Shown: positions 32,501-44,500 of the stretch, in pieces
Position numbering within the stretch: position 1 is the stretch's first letter
How the letters are laid out: every line of letters starts with the position of its first letter
Source of the DNA: Chaetorhynchus papuensis
Lineage: Eukaryota > Chordata > Aves > Passeriformes > Rhipiduridae
DNA length: 64,000 nt
Assembly (NCBI GenBank): GCA_013396525.1
Contig: VWYX01000008.1
Location: 1,550,001-1,614,000 of the forward strand
Reading direction: 5' to 3'
The notes under the pieces: generated by a model
Databases searched by the model: none
What the model saw: the letters and a program-made list of their open reading frames with translations, nothing else
What the model was told of the DNA's origin: nothing
Made by a program: the position numbers and the translations under genes

Positions 32501-35500
32501 ATCAAATAAAGGATTTACCAATATCATTGTACGGGACACCATCCTTCTCTCTGTATTTGCCATGTAAAATTATTTGCAGTGCATCAAATATTTGCTCATG
32601 ATTCTCTTTCGTCTTGAGGTTTTGCTTTCCAAGGGCTACTTGGATCTTTTTATCTGGGTTTCTGGAAAAAAAAAAGTCATTTATATACAGACATTTTCTA
32701 TCAGTGGCAGTGAAAACCTGCACTTTTAGTATCAAGAAGTCAAGATATTCCTTCCTGTTTTAAAGCCTGTCCAGAAGATTTCCTAAAATCATTGTAGGAA
32801 GGCTTAGATAGGAAAGCAGTGGTGGATAATACACGTGCTCTTAAAGTGTTGCAATCATGAAATAAAGTGATTTAAAGCTGAATGTACATGATTTTCTTTG
32901 CATTTTAGGGCAGAGTAGCAGTGTGCACACAGTCTGTTCCTGTGGCAGTGATGATGAGTGGTAGCTCACGTAGCCATAGGAGTACAGTTGCTTGTCATTG
33001 TCTGAGCATATTTAAAATCATCTGTGTTGGAATGATTTTCAGTGTGTAATTTACCTGTTTCCTAGGGTGAGGGTTTCCAACTAATCCAGTACAAATGTTG
33101 AAGGAAATCTAATATTCTAGGCTAGTTGAAAAATAGAAATAAATGAATAGAAATAAATAGAAATAAATTAAAGCTAAGTGCATATTTTGACTGTTTTGAA
33201 GAACTTAATTTTGATGCAATATGTGATGTTGCTTATGGCATCCCAATATCCCCTGAGTTTTCCATAGAGATCTTCTTTTATGCTTCACAAAATCTTGTTA
33301 CTTTCCTCCTTTTTTTTCCTCTCACACAGATTCTTTAGCTCATTTTATTTGAGTGGGGCCTAAGTTTGTTATTCCAGCAAGCACCATTTTCAAATATATA
33401 AACATTTTAATGTATGTGTCCATTTTTTTTCACATATATGTTTTCCTTTCAGTTTGACTCCCTGCAATCATTTTGAGTGCAAATAATTTGGATACCAAGC
33501 TGCCTTTACTAACCATTCTGATTTTTATACATTTATCTACCCTAATCATAGGACATGCACCTACTCAAGGCAGTGTGCAGCAGTAAGAACCCAGCATGAT
33601 TTAATTAGCACTCCACCACAGAAATGTTCATTCCCATCTGGACTCTGTCTCTGCAGAGATGCCATCCAGGGATGTTGTCCACGTGTAGCTTTGGATCCAC
33701 CATAGATCCTCTTGCGTGTCCTACGAACTTCTGGTTGTCCACAGGATTGGAATATTTCAGGGGGGTCTGTTGGGGGTTCTGTCGGGGTCTCTTCAGCTGC
33801 ATTGGAAGACAGCAGATGTATAATGCAGAGATAACATCAGACTGGAAGAGTTAAGCAACAGGGAGTCACCTGCTGCTCTAGACCACCTGCTCCTAAATCA
33901 CTCGCTTCTAATTCTTTACCTGAGCACGGTGAAACATCACAGTATTCCCAATCTACTTCCTTATTTTTTCTGATGTAGCACCAAGGTTTTTCATCCTCAT
34001 CAGGATTCCTGAAGGGAACAATTGGGAGAATCAGCCACTGGGGATGGGGACGTCTCCATGAAACCAGTGAAGGAGCTGAGGATTCTTGGGTAGCAGCCTC
34101 ATGCTCCCATATGGGAGATGAACTTCCAGATATAATATTTCATAAGATTTGACAAAGGAGATGCCTGAGCCTTATTACTATACCCATACCTATCTTAGCT
34201 GTAAGAAAAATGTGGCACTGATTCAAAAAAAAAGAGGGCAGCTTCTGGAAGCCTCACATCAGCATGGTTAGAGAAGGCATCTCTAACATTCTGGTGTTTT
34301 ATGGCAGGCAGTGTCTAGAAAGATGTGAGATCTTAACACCATCAGTTTCTCAAATTTGTGAGCAGTTTCTCCTCAGGGATCTCTTTGATACAGACCTCTA
34401 CAACTGGTTCTTCAAAATATTACCTGCAGAAGTTGTGTTCACCAATGCCGTATGAGTCGGCATCCTCCATAAAGGCATTAAAAGGGTGGTCCAAGAGGTG
34501 GTGGGAATTCCAGTGCAGGCAGGTTTTGCCATTTTCTGCTTGGTTCACTCTTCCTCTATATGTGGAGGAGTCCTCTTCATAACAATCATCCGGTCCTGTA
34601 TAAAGACAACGCTCATATGAAAATGACTTTTGTGTTGCTCCTTGCTTAAAGTGGCTCTTCTTCCTTCCCTTCCTTGTCCTACATTCATTTTATGGAGGAT
34701 CAGAAGAACCTACAGGGCCGAGTAATTATGTTCCTTATTGTACACTGGCCAGAAATTAGAATAATGTCCCAACATATGTCCACCTTCTAGCTTGATTGAC
34801 TTCAAAGTCCACTCCCCTCAGCCTGGGGCATCACAAGCAACTGGGCAAGCATCTTCACTACATCAGATTTTGAGTGTTTAAGGAAAACCTGACATTTCTT
34901 CCTTCTGTGACATGTGACCTCTGGGAAATGTGTGCTCACTCATTATACACCAGCGGGACCTTGCCAAAGCACACTTAGAAAACACCAAGATGGGAACCTG
35001 CTAGCCCCTTTGCCAGCAGTGGCTGCAGAAGTCAGCCTCTTCCTCCAACCCTCTCTCCAAAGAGGCTGGTGCCCCAGTGTAGTCAGGCTCTTGGAGCAGT
35101 GACAGGAAGTCACCACAGGATGCTACAGGAATAGCATCAGTCAGTGTGACTGCAGGGGGAAGCCAGCCCCTGGCTTCCTGGAGGCTCACCCCTACCTCTG
35201 CCCTGGGAATGTGACGTACCAATCTCGCAGAATCTCCCTCTGAAAGGTTCAGGGCACTTGCAGGTGAATTTTGATCTGAATCTGTTCCGCACGCAGGTAC
35301 CTCCATTTTTGCAAGGGTTTGGACGGCACTGTTTGGATGCTGTCAACGTGGAAAACACAGAACGGCCTTGTCAATGTGCTGAACACTATACAGCCACTTG
35401 TATGCCCAGTGGAAACTGGGGAGAACTCCAACTCAGCCTGTTGGCTTTGAGTTCTCTGGAAATCTTGAAAAATGCGTATCTCTGGGGGTTTTACCAGTGA

Positions 35501-38500
35501 CTGAACTACCACCCCTCAAATCAAGCGTAATTCATCACTGGCCAGGGCCATGGATGGGAGCTGCAGCATGACTAGGGCAGGATCACCCTCTGCAGTGGGT
35601 GATTTCCCACTGCAGACCGGCCATGGTGCTGTCCCCACCACAATTTGTGCTCACCAAATTGGCAGGAGGGTCTCTTGTAGGGAGGCTTGCAGCTGCACTT
35701 AAAATAAGGTGGGGTTAATATAATCAGGCAGTCGCCAAAGTTGCAGTTCTTCTCCAGACACATGTCCTCCACTGTGGAAAACAGGGACACAAAATACATC
35801 ATCAGCCTTTGTGTGTGCACAAGAGCTGTGATCTTGCAGGGATCATGGGAAAGTGCCTTCTCTTGACGCTCCAAGGAAGCTTTCATTTGGCAGGTGTGGA
35901 CTTGGGATCTCACTTCTCGTTCACAGTATCTATGGCAAAAAATCTGAGGTACCAATGAACAGCTCCCCACTGTGCACCTTGCAGGGCATAGAGGAGCCCT
36001 CTCTACACTCCTGACGTCTATTTCACTCGATGCTATTTAGGCAGGCCTTGGCCTGGATGAGGTCCTAAGAACTATGAACATGACTGCTGGGGGTTGTCAG
36101 AACACCCAGCTCAGCAAACAGTGGGTTTATAAAGTTGCAACAGTAGCATTAACTGGCAAAATAAGGAGCGTAGGTTAACAAAAGAGCAATTACCTTTTTC
36201 ACATGTAGTCCCACCGTATGGCTCAGGGCAGTGACAGCTGAAGTCACTTCCTTTGGTTTCACACGTACCACCATTCTTGCAGGGGTTGGAGGAGCATGCG
36301 TCTGCAGAGGTAAGGATGGAGATCTTTCAGTCTCTCAACCTTCATCACCTGCTTTTTCTTCTTGTATTTTGTGGCTGCAGGAGTCTGTCTTCCTGGGCAC
36401 AGCACCTTGTGTAACAAGTGCTGTGCTTATGCATCAGCTCAGCAGCCACAGCAGTGGGTCAAGTTGCTGCAGAGTTTATTCCAAGCTGCAGTGGCTCATG
36501 GCTTTGTGTCTGGAGCCATGCTACTCCCTTTGCCCTGTCTATTACAGAGCTGTAATGGGGCAAGTCCCTTCCTTCAGAGGTAGATTTGCCTCTGTGGCAT
36601 TGCTTCTGGCTGTCTGCCTTCATGCACTTCGTCTGGAGCGATGAGGATTTGGCACTGTCCCGTTTGGAACATAGCATTAAATGTCCCCTGGAAAAGCCAT
36701 CCATTAGACTACTACCATACCCCTGGGTGGCTGTTGCCTCAAGGGAGCTGGGACCTGCTGAAAGTCACTTGTGTGCTGCTTCTTACACTGTGCTCAACAT
36801 CTCCACTGCAGTCCAGGCTGCCAGGAGCAATTGGTATTGGAGACAGACAAAAGTCAGCTCTGCTTGTTTTGTACCAGGGGATAACTTGGGACCGATGGCC
36901 CCATGGATAATGCAACATCCCTCCCTCTCCTTTTGAATCCCCTTAGCAATCTCAACGATCCTTTCCTGTTCTCCTGAAGTTTGGCAAAACAAAAAAAGAA
37001 AAGGAAATAAAACCCTTGCAACTGATAAAAGAAGAAGAATAAAAAAAAGAAACCTGCTCTACATTTGGTTCCTAGCATAAATACAGAACATATATTCCGT
37101 GAAAACAGCAATTACATCTTACAGTGTCTATAGACAAATAAGCCTGTGCTTTTTTGTAGTAGCAATCAGAAATGTTCTGCATGATCAGAATCCATCCTGT
37201 GAAACCTGGAGATAAAACACAGGATCCTTACAAGAGAAGTACAAAGAAGAACACTGCAAACGATCCTCCTAACTCGTCCCTTTGATGCAGGCATTTCGAG
37301 AGCGGGCTGGCAGCCAGGCCTGCCATGCTCACACTTCAAGCACAGGGTTGGGATTTTACCCCTTCCTTCCCTGCCCACCCCTGAGAGGTACCTTTCATGG
37401 CAAAGCTGTCACCTACAGATGTATCGAACCAGCTAATGTCCTCCCAGGGCTCCTGCTGGAGGTTGGTGTCCTGATCTGGTTCTGTGTAGTCATAGTAGTT
37501 CTTGTAGTCATCAGCCTCATCTGCAGGGAGGGGTGAGAAGAGAGTGAAAGAACAGAGGGATTGAGACTGAAACGAGAAAAGTTATGAATGAATTTATTCC
37601 CTGAGATGGACAGCCCCTTTTCCTTTCAGCTCATTTGGGATATCAGTGGGTTTAGAGACCATCTTGAGGACCAAAGGTGCTGTTCAGCTCTTCCTTGGCA
37701 TAGGCAGAGCTCACCTAGTGCCCACCCTGAGCACAGTTGGCCCCAGTGCTGTGCTTGAGGATGCTCCTGAAGGGCACTGGGGCTCTGGCTGCCCAGCTGT
37801 CTCCTGTGGTGACAGCCAGGATGCCCCAGAGGGGATCCAGGCAAAGGCAAAAGGAGTTCCCCTTGTGGCACCACAGCCAGCACACATGCTGAGGCTGGTA
37901 CCAGTACAGGGACAAAAGCAGATTCAGGTTCCTATAAAACGAAGGGGTTTTCTTTGTCCAGCTGCTTTGCTGACCATCACCACCGCTGCTGCAGAACGAG
38001 GCAGGGCCCTCCCCAGCATAGGGGCCCTGCTGCATGCGGGAACACAGAGTCCCATCTTGAGGGCACTCAGGGGGGACAGAGGCCCCGATGAGACTCCTCA
38101 CCCACAAACAGCCTTCGAGGAGCGAGGGCCCGGCCCCGCAGACACGTGCTGAGAGCCCATCCCAGCCTCCGCCAGCCCGTGGCCCACAGGAGCCAGCGGC
38201 CTCCCCTGCCAGGAGCCAGTGTCCTCACGGGGCCTGTAGGACCCGCGGCTTCGCTGGCCACGCTGGGGGGGTTGTTTGATTAAAGTGGGCTGGCGGCTCC
38301 TTGCACAGGTACGGCTCTTGCTCGTGGAAGCCACTGCAGTGTTTCAAAGACAAGCTATGGTAATGAGCAAAGCTAAGCTACGTACAGAGACATTTTAAAA
38401 AGCTCTCCCCTAGGGCTGGACCGATGGCCCCATGGATAATGCTCTGCCTTGAACTGATTATCGACTGCATTATCTTAGTTTTCTCTCCTCATTCATTCGC

Positions 38501-41500
38501 TTGCAGCCTTTATCTTTATTCTTTCTTTGCTTCTGAAAAAAAGAAAGAAATTCCACGTTTGTACAATGGGTGTTTTATATTTCATATTAAAATAGAACCG
38601 TCTTTTTTTCTTCTTTTTTTTTTTCCTACATGCCAACTCTCGTTTCTCACAAAAAAAAAAAAATAGAGGAAAGTTTCACCTCATTTATTGCTATGTCAAG
38701 TCAAGACTCCTTTTCCTCAGCTCATTATTTCCACAGGAGCCGAGTCTCGACTATGTGCAAGTGTTGCAGAAGTGTATGCCTTGCTGAGGAACAGAAGGAT
38801 CTTGCTGAAAGATAAGGACATTGTCTACACTGAACAAAATTAAATTTAATGTGATGTAGTTAAGGTAGAAAAACAAAGAGGAAGTTTTGCCTGAAATACA
38901 GCCTCCAAGTTCACTTTGTTGGAGAGGAGATTTTGCAAACGACTTGAGGTTGAAGGAACTGACTGAAGTAGTCTGATTTTGTATCCCCTGTTTATTTTCT
39001 TAGAATCTTAGAGGGGCATGTTGGCTTTTTATTCCACAGATGCTTTCTGAAGGATGGGGTATCCCCTTTTATGGAAAAATATACCTGCTAAAAGTTATGA
39101 AGGATGAATAGGGGAGTGACGGCTGCGAAAGGCAGACTGCAAACATGCCAGCATGCTTTACAGAGGCTGCTGAGAACTCTGCTGAATCAACAGAGGAAAA
39201 ATAAGTGCCCTGAATGAGCACAAATAGCTAAGCCATTGTAGAATCATCTACCCTGGTTTTTAAACCAACTGCTTAGTGTGTGTTGTTAAGAAATGACGCT
39301 ACTGTCACTTGATTTTTGTTTGGCATAATTTCTCAGCAACAGATTAATCGTTTATTAATAACACCTCTGTAATTACTTGGTATGTTATGAACTATTTCTA
39401 AGTGCATCTCTTCTGTAAACAAGTTGGCCAAGATGTAATTCACGTTTTGTGAGACGTGCTTCTGGTGGCTCTGAGAGGTTGGGAAGCACCATGTGCACTG
39501 ATGGGGCAATTTTGGGACAGGCTGTTGCACACCTGAGGCCAATTTGGCACCCAGCAGCTCTTGGAGAGGGCAACTTCAGATATCCAGGACTGAGGTAAAG
39601 CAGTCAACACTGACCAACCCCCTTAAGGGCTGGCCATTACCATTTCAAGATATTTAATGGCCGAGGCATGGAGTTAAGGGCGCATGTGGGAAGGGCTCAG
39701 AAAACATCAGCAAACCCTTTTGGGTACCTGGGCCCCCGTGTGGATATGGGAGTCAGGAAGATGAGGTTGCTGTCCAGGAGACCAGCCAAGGTGAAGTAAG
39801 AGTGCAGCAGATCTGAGAAATGACCAGTGTCCCTGCTTTCCCCATTGCCATCCCTCTTTATGGAACTGAGAAACAGACACAGCTCCTACCGGTCACATGA
39901 GTAATGTTTTCCATCTCCCAGCTAGTCCATGTCATCTCCAGCTGCATGAAGCAGTGAAAAACAAAGACCAGAAAACCCTCACTGGGGCATATGATATCAA
40001 ACTAAAATATGTCTTCTTACTTATCACTGCTTTGACATTAAGTAACTATTTGGCTTCCACATCTCTTATTTAAGAAGTGCTCCCATTCCAATTTTTTAAA
40101 TTATTCATAACAAGCCATAGGTTTAGTAAAGCAAAAACAACACTGTTTTTTTATCTGAGCACATAATTAAAGCACAAAGTCTGATACACTGGTTGATTTA
40201 AACGTATTACTAAATCAGTGTTCGTTCTTTGTAAGTGCTGGAAAACCTTAACATGCTTTAAAAAAGCAGTGATCTGACATTTGTCACTGAAATGTGACTA
40301 TTACATGAAATTAAATTAGACATCCTGCATGCAAATTTTCAAAGAATAACTTTCCTCTGTGTAGTACAAAAAATCCCCCCATAATTGATAGACAGAGATT
40401 GACTTTTAAAGCTTCAAATCAGCTTTGAGGTCTGGGTGATCTTTTAAACTGCGCAAGCTTTCATCTGCAGTTTTTCACATTGCCAAGAGCTGTCAATCAA
40501 GCAATGGATTTCTGATCAATATCCCCTTGTTCATTAGCTTACACGGGCTCTCTGTTACGGAGAGAACAGATATCCCAATGCCGACAGTCACACTGTTTTC
40601 AAAACCGTCCCTGGATCAAGTGATGACTAATGTTCCAAGTGGGAAAGTGATGCATTAGGATGCCATCGGGTGACCTGAATTGCGAGGTAACTTTGTTGGA
40701 CTGCAGTTGTCAAGATGAGTGATGTGCAGAGTTAAAGCCTATTGCCAACACACATCAAGAGCGCCAGAAAGTACCCAGCATTTATTCAAGCACTCTGAAC
40801 CTCTGGAGACTGACTGAAATCTGGCCTAATTTAAGCGGGATGAGTTTTCCTACCACCCCCCCTAAATACTTTTTGTCCCCAGCTCTGAGATTATTGTAGT
40901 GTTATTTTTATGAGGCTGAAATCCTGACTGTATTTTAAATAATGAGATATTCCCCATTTACTTCTGCAGAGATGAGACCTCACAGTATTTCCTCCCTTCC
41001 AAGCGGGCTGTGGCTGGGAGTATCTGCAGCTTCAGAAAGAAGGGAGACCAGCTAACTACAAAGCCAGAAAACCTTTCAAATAGTTTTGTGGCTGTTACTT
41101 AAAAGCAGTTTTGCAGCACTTTTTTCCTCAGGGGTATGGATGAGGGGTGAAGGGGGACCGTGATGGCTGAAGGAGTGGAGACTTGCAGGGGGATGGGGAG
41201 TAGAAGAGTGGAGGGACAGATGTAAGGACCATACACCATAAGGCAGGGAACGAATTAAGAAATTGTGAAAGGGTACTCTACCATCAAAAGGCAGATCAAG
41301 CAGTTTGCACAAGGCTGTGTAAACAGGTGTGCAAACCTGAATCAAGTGCATGGATGTGGCCAAATATTTGCAGAACGCAAATACTGAGCTCAGACACAAA
41401 AATTATTTGGAAATTTGTTTTCTATACGCATGTTGTTAGAACAGCAACATTGATTTGGGCACTGCTGTATGAGTGACAACATTTCTGGTTTGACCTGAAA

Positions 41501-44500
41501 GCTGAAATGCCAGTGGAATGAACAGAAATGCAGATGAATAATGAGTGCATACTGAAACCCACCCTATTTTTTTCCAGGAAAACGAGAAAAATTATTGTAT
41601 TATTTCATTAGGTATGCATTAGAAACTCATGTCTAAGAGTCATTGAAATCAAGAAAAGAAAGAGCAGGGCTTACCTGCAAAAATACTGAACTTATCAATA
41701 AAACCATAATCTTCTACATGGACCACGTAGGCTGTGAAAGGATATACAAATCCTCACACATCCTCACACAATACTCATCACAGCTTTTCCCTTACCAACA
41801 TCTTAATGCGATGCGGCCTTTAACAATTTTTTACTTGCATGGGCTTGTTTTTGAACCTTCTTGCACTTGGGACAAAACCTTGCAGAAATAAGTTCCACAG
41901 TTAGTTGCATGCTGCAAGGGAAAGTCAGCTTTCATTTATTTGACCTCCAGTTTTCATCCCCAGCCAGGCTCTTTGCTTATCCTTCTGTGAGGTTTGCAGC
42001 CCAGGACCGTGACCTCTCCTCCAGACCACAGCCCACTGTGTCACCCATGGGTCCCCAAAGCACATGAAGGCAGAGAGTGGCAGAAAAGTCCTGGCTTGGG
42101 ACGGAACTGAGGGTTCCAGGTGTGGTCCAGGAGAACCCTGTGATCAGCTGCACACTGGTACTGCTGCTGTGCCTCTGGCTTTGGCTCCAGGGTGCCAAAC
42201 ACACTCCCGGCTGGGACACGATGCAGCATTGTCTCCTGCACTGATGTACAGCACCTGTGGAGGTCTGAAAGCACTGGCCATATTATTTGTCCAAAGTCAA
42301 ACTGACTTTTTACTTGATGTTAGACCTTGTTTTAAGCTCAGCAAGGCTTAGCTTTACTTCTGCATGAAGTTAATATAATTCAGCACTAGTGAAGGGTCTT
42401 GAACCAGGTTGCCAGCCTTTCAGTTTTGTGGCAGGCAGAAGCTAAGATGAAGAAAGTGAAACCACTTACCTTCCATCATGTTGGCCCAGAAGGAAAAATG
42501 GGAAGCCTGCATGAGATAATAAAGGTCAAAGAGTCAGTTTCTGAAAAAAAAAAAAAAAGCCAGCACAGAACTTTGCTTACAGTACAAAGATTCTGTTTGC
42601 CCCTAGTGCTAGACGTCCAGATAAGGCTGTTCCCCACTCTGGAACTAACTGGCCTAGATTTCAAGAACTCTTTGAAAAGAGTAACAAAAAGTAAACAGTC
42701 TGTGGGAGAGGTCTGGCTTTTCCAAGCATACCGCTTAAGCTGCTAGGCTGGTCTGATTTGGGGCAAACTTGACCTGAACGAGTTAAATTGTCCCTTTGCC
42801 TATGAGGTGATGGCACATTGGCTATTTGTCCAGCTTCTCTGCAATGCTGGCAGAGGCCACACTCCAGCTGGCTACCAAAGCCGGAGGCTGGGAGTTGCCC
42901 AGGCACTGCAGAGTGGATGCTGGGCAGTGTGGCATGGCCCAGGACCTTACCCCTGCTGCACCAAGTGGAATCTGGACTCCTGAGCTGGAAGGCTGTCAAC
43001 AATGTTTGGATACAGGGGAATATTTCTGGCACTTTCCAGGAGGAAATGCCATGTGTCCCACCTGCAACGTGGGGCTCCAGCCTTTCCTGTTTGGCTCATG
43101 ATCAAGAGCAAGCAACAAAAGGGAACAGAAGAAGACGGAAAACAGCTCTCAGCCTTTGAAGAGTGTGAGTGAGGTTTGTCTGAAAGGAAAGGCACTGACT
43201 CTACACCAGGATGCATCCCCAGTGTGACAATTTCCGTTTGCTTTCCCTCTGGCTCTAAATCCCAGCTGCGGACAGGATTACCTGCCTGCAGTGAGGATAC
43301 ACATGCTAACAGTGGGTGTAAAGGAGATTTGAAGCTGCTATTCTTCATCCCTCACATGATTTTAGGGAATAAAATGTATTTCCAAACAATTTAACTCACA
43401 TGGTAAGGACAGCACACACGCACACACACACACACACACACAGTTATTATGTGCACCTATGCATTGCTACAGTTGCAATTAACTGTAAATATATGCCCTG
43501 TTTAGTCACACATTATATATAGAAGAAAGACATTCTCAGATAACGCTGGTTGAGACTAAGAACAAATGAATCAGAAGCACTGAATAAGAAACAGGACAAA
43601 ATAAAAAAGCTCAGAATTCTCGTTTGTGAATATTATCTGGAATATATAAATGAGCTTTTGCTTCAGGCACGTTTGCGTCCCTCTTGTGTTTGAGCCAGAG
43701 AGAACAGACACTCCAGCTCTCCCCTTCCCCACTGACTTTAATGAGAGCAATATCCCCTGAACCACTCAGCAGAGCCCCTTCCCAGGTGCATTTGAGTGAG
43801 CCACACACACAGAAAACTAAATCCTTTGCAGCTGGAAGGACACACATCCTCACACAATTGCCCCTCCTGAACGAGTGCGGAGATGATGGTAAATGAGAAG
43901 GCTGTAAAAGCTCTGTCCTTGGTGTATACGTTTCCTGAGTGCAGGTACAGGATCGTCAGATCCTTTGCCAGACCCCAACGGAGACTATATAAAGCAAAGG
44001 TCTAATTGCTCCATTTACAATTAGTGGTAGCGTTCATCCATAAACACAGACCGAAACAAACCCCGCAAGTGTACTCCTTCCTTTTGGAGGAACAGATGAA
44101 ACAAAGAGCAAGGAAGCAGCATTGGGAGCAGGATGATGCAAGAAACGTTTCATCTCCCTCTCCAGCTCTCTGTGCTGCCCTGTTGTGCTCTTTGCCTTGT
44201 GGGGTGGAAAGGGTTTGGGTCAGAAAGTTTTGACTTACTGAGTTTGCCCCTGCACTTCGGGCAGCCCTCAGCACCCCAGGGGATGCTGGAGGGTTTCAGC
44301 CCAGGCTGAGTGAGGTGCACCGGGCTGTTCTGTGCCTCGGTTTCCCCAGTTGTAGGGTGGAGATGACAGTCTCACAATGCTCACAACCCAAGAAAATAGG
44401 AAAGATGAGAGGCGTAGCATTGAGCTACACTATCTTTTCCAGCTTATCCACTTGCCCCTCTGCCCAAGCACAGGCAGAGCTGACCACAAAAGGGCAGGTA

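Larger units (their letters stand above)
37521..41674 (-). other. HABP2 intron (4.2 kb)
   Basis: No exon was recognised. It contains a GC- and CpG-rich patch (about 37970-38285), the second copy of the tRNA-like 25-mer, A/T homopolymer runs near 38607-38666, and a stretch at about 40440-40800 with composition suggestive of a conserved noncoding element. Confidence 0.5.

Noticed and set aside
33605..33802. Minus-strand ORF overlapping the HABP2 activation-site exon
   Set aside because: It is in a different frame from the true exon; the correct frame gives RRTRKR-IYGG, HPWMASLQ and TAAHC and joins neighbours in phase.
37646..38152. 168-codon + strand ORF in the GC-rich HABP2 intron
   Set aside because: Other frames on both strands are equally open there; compositional artefact.
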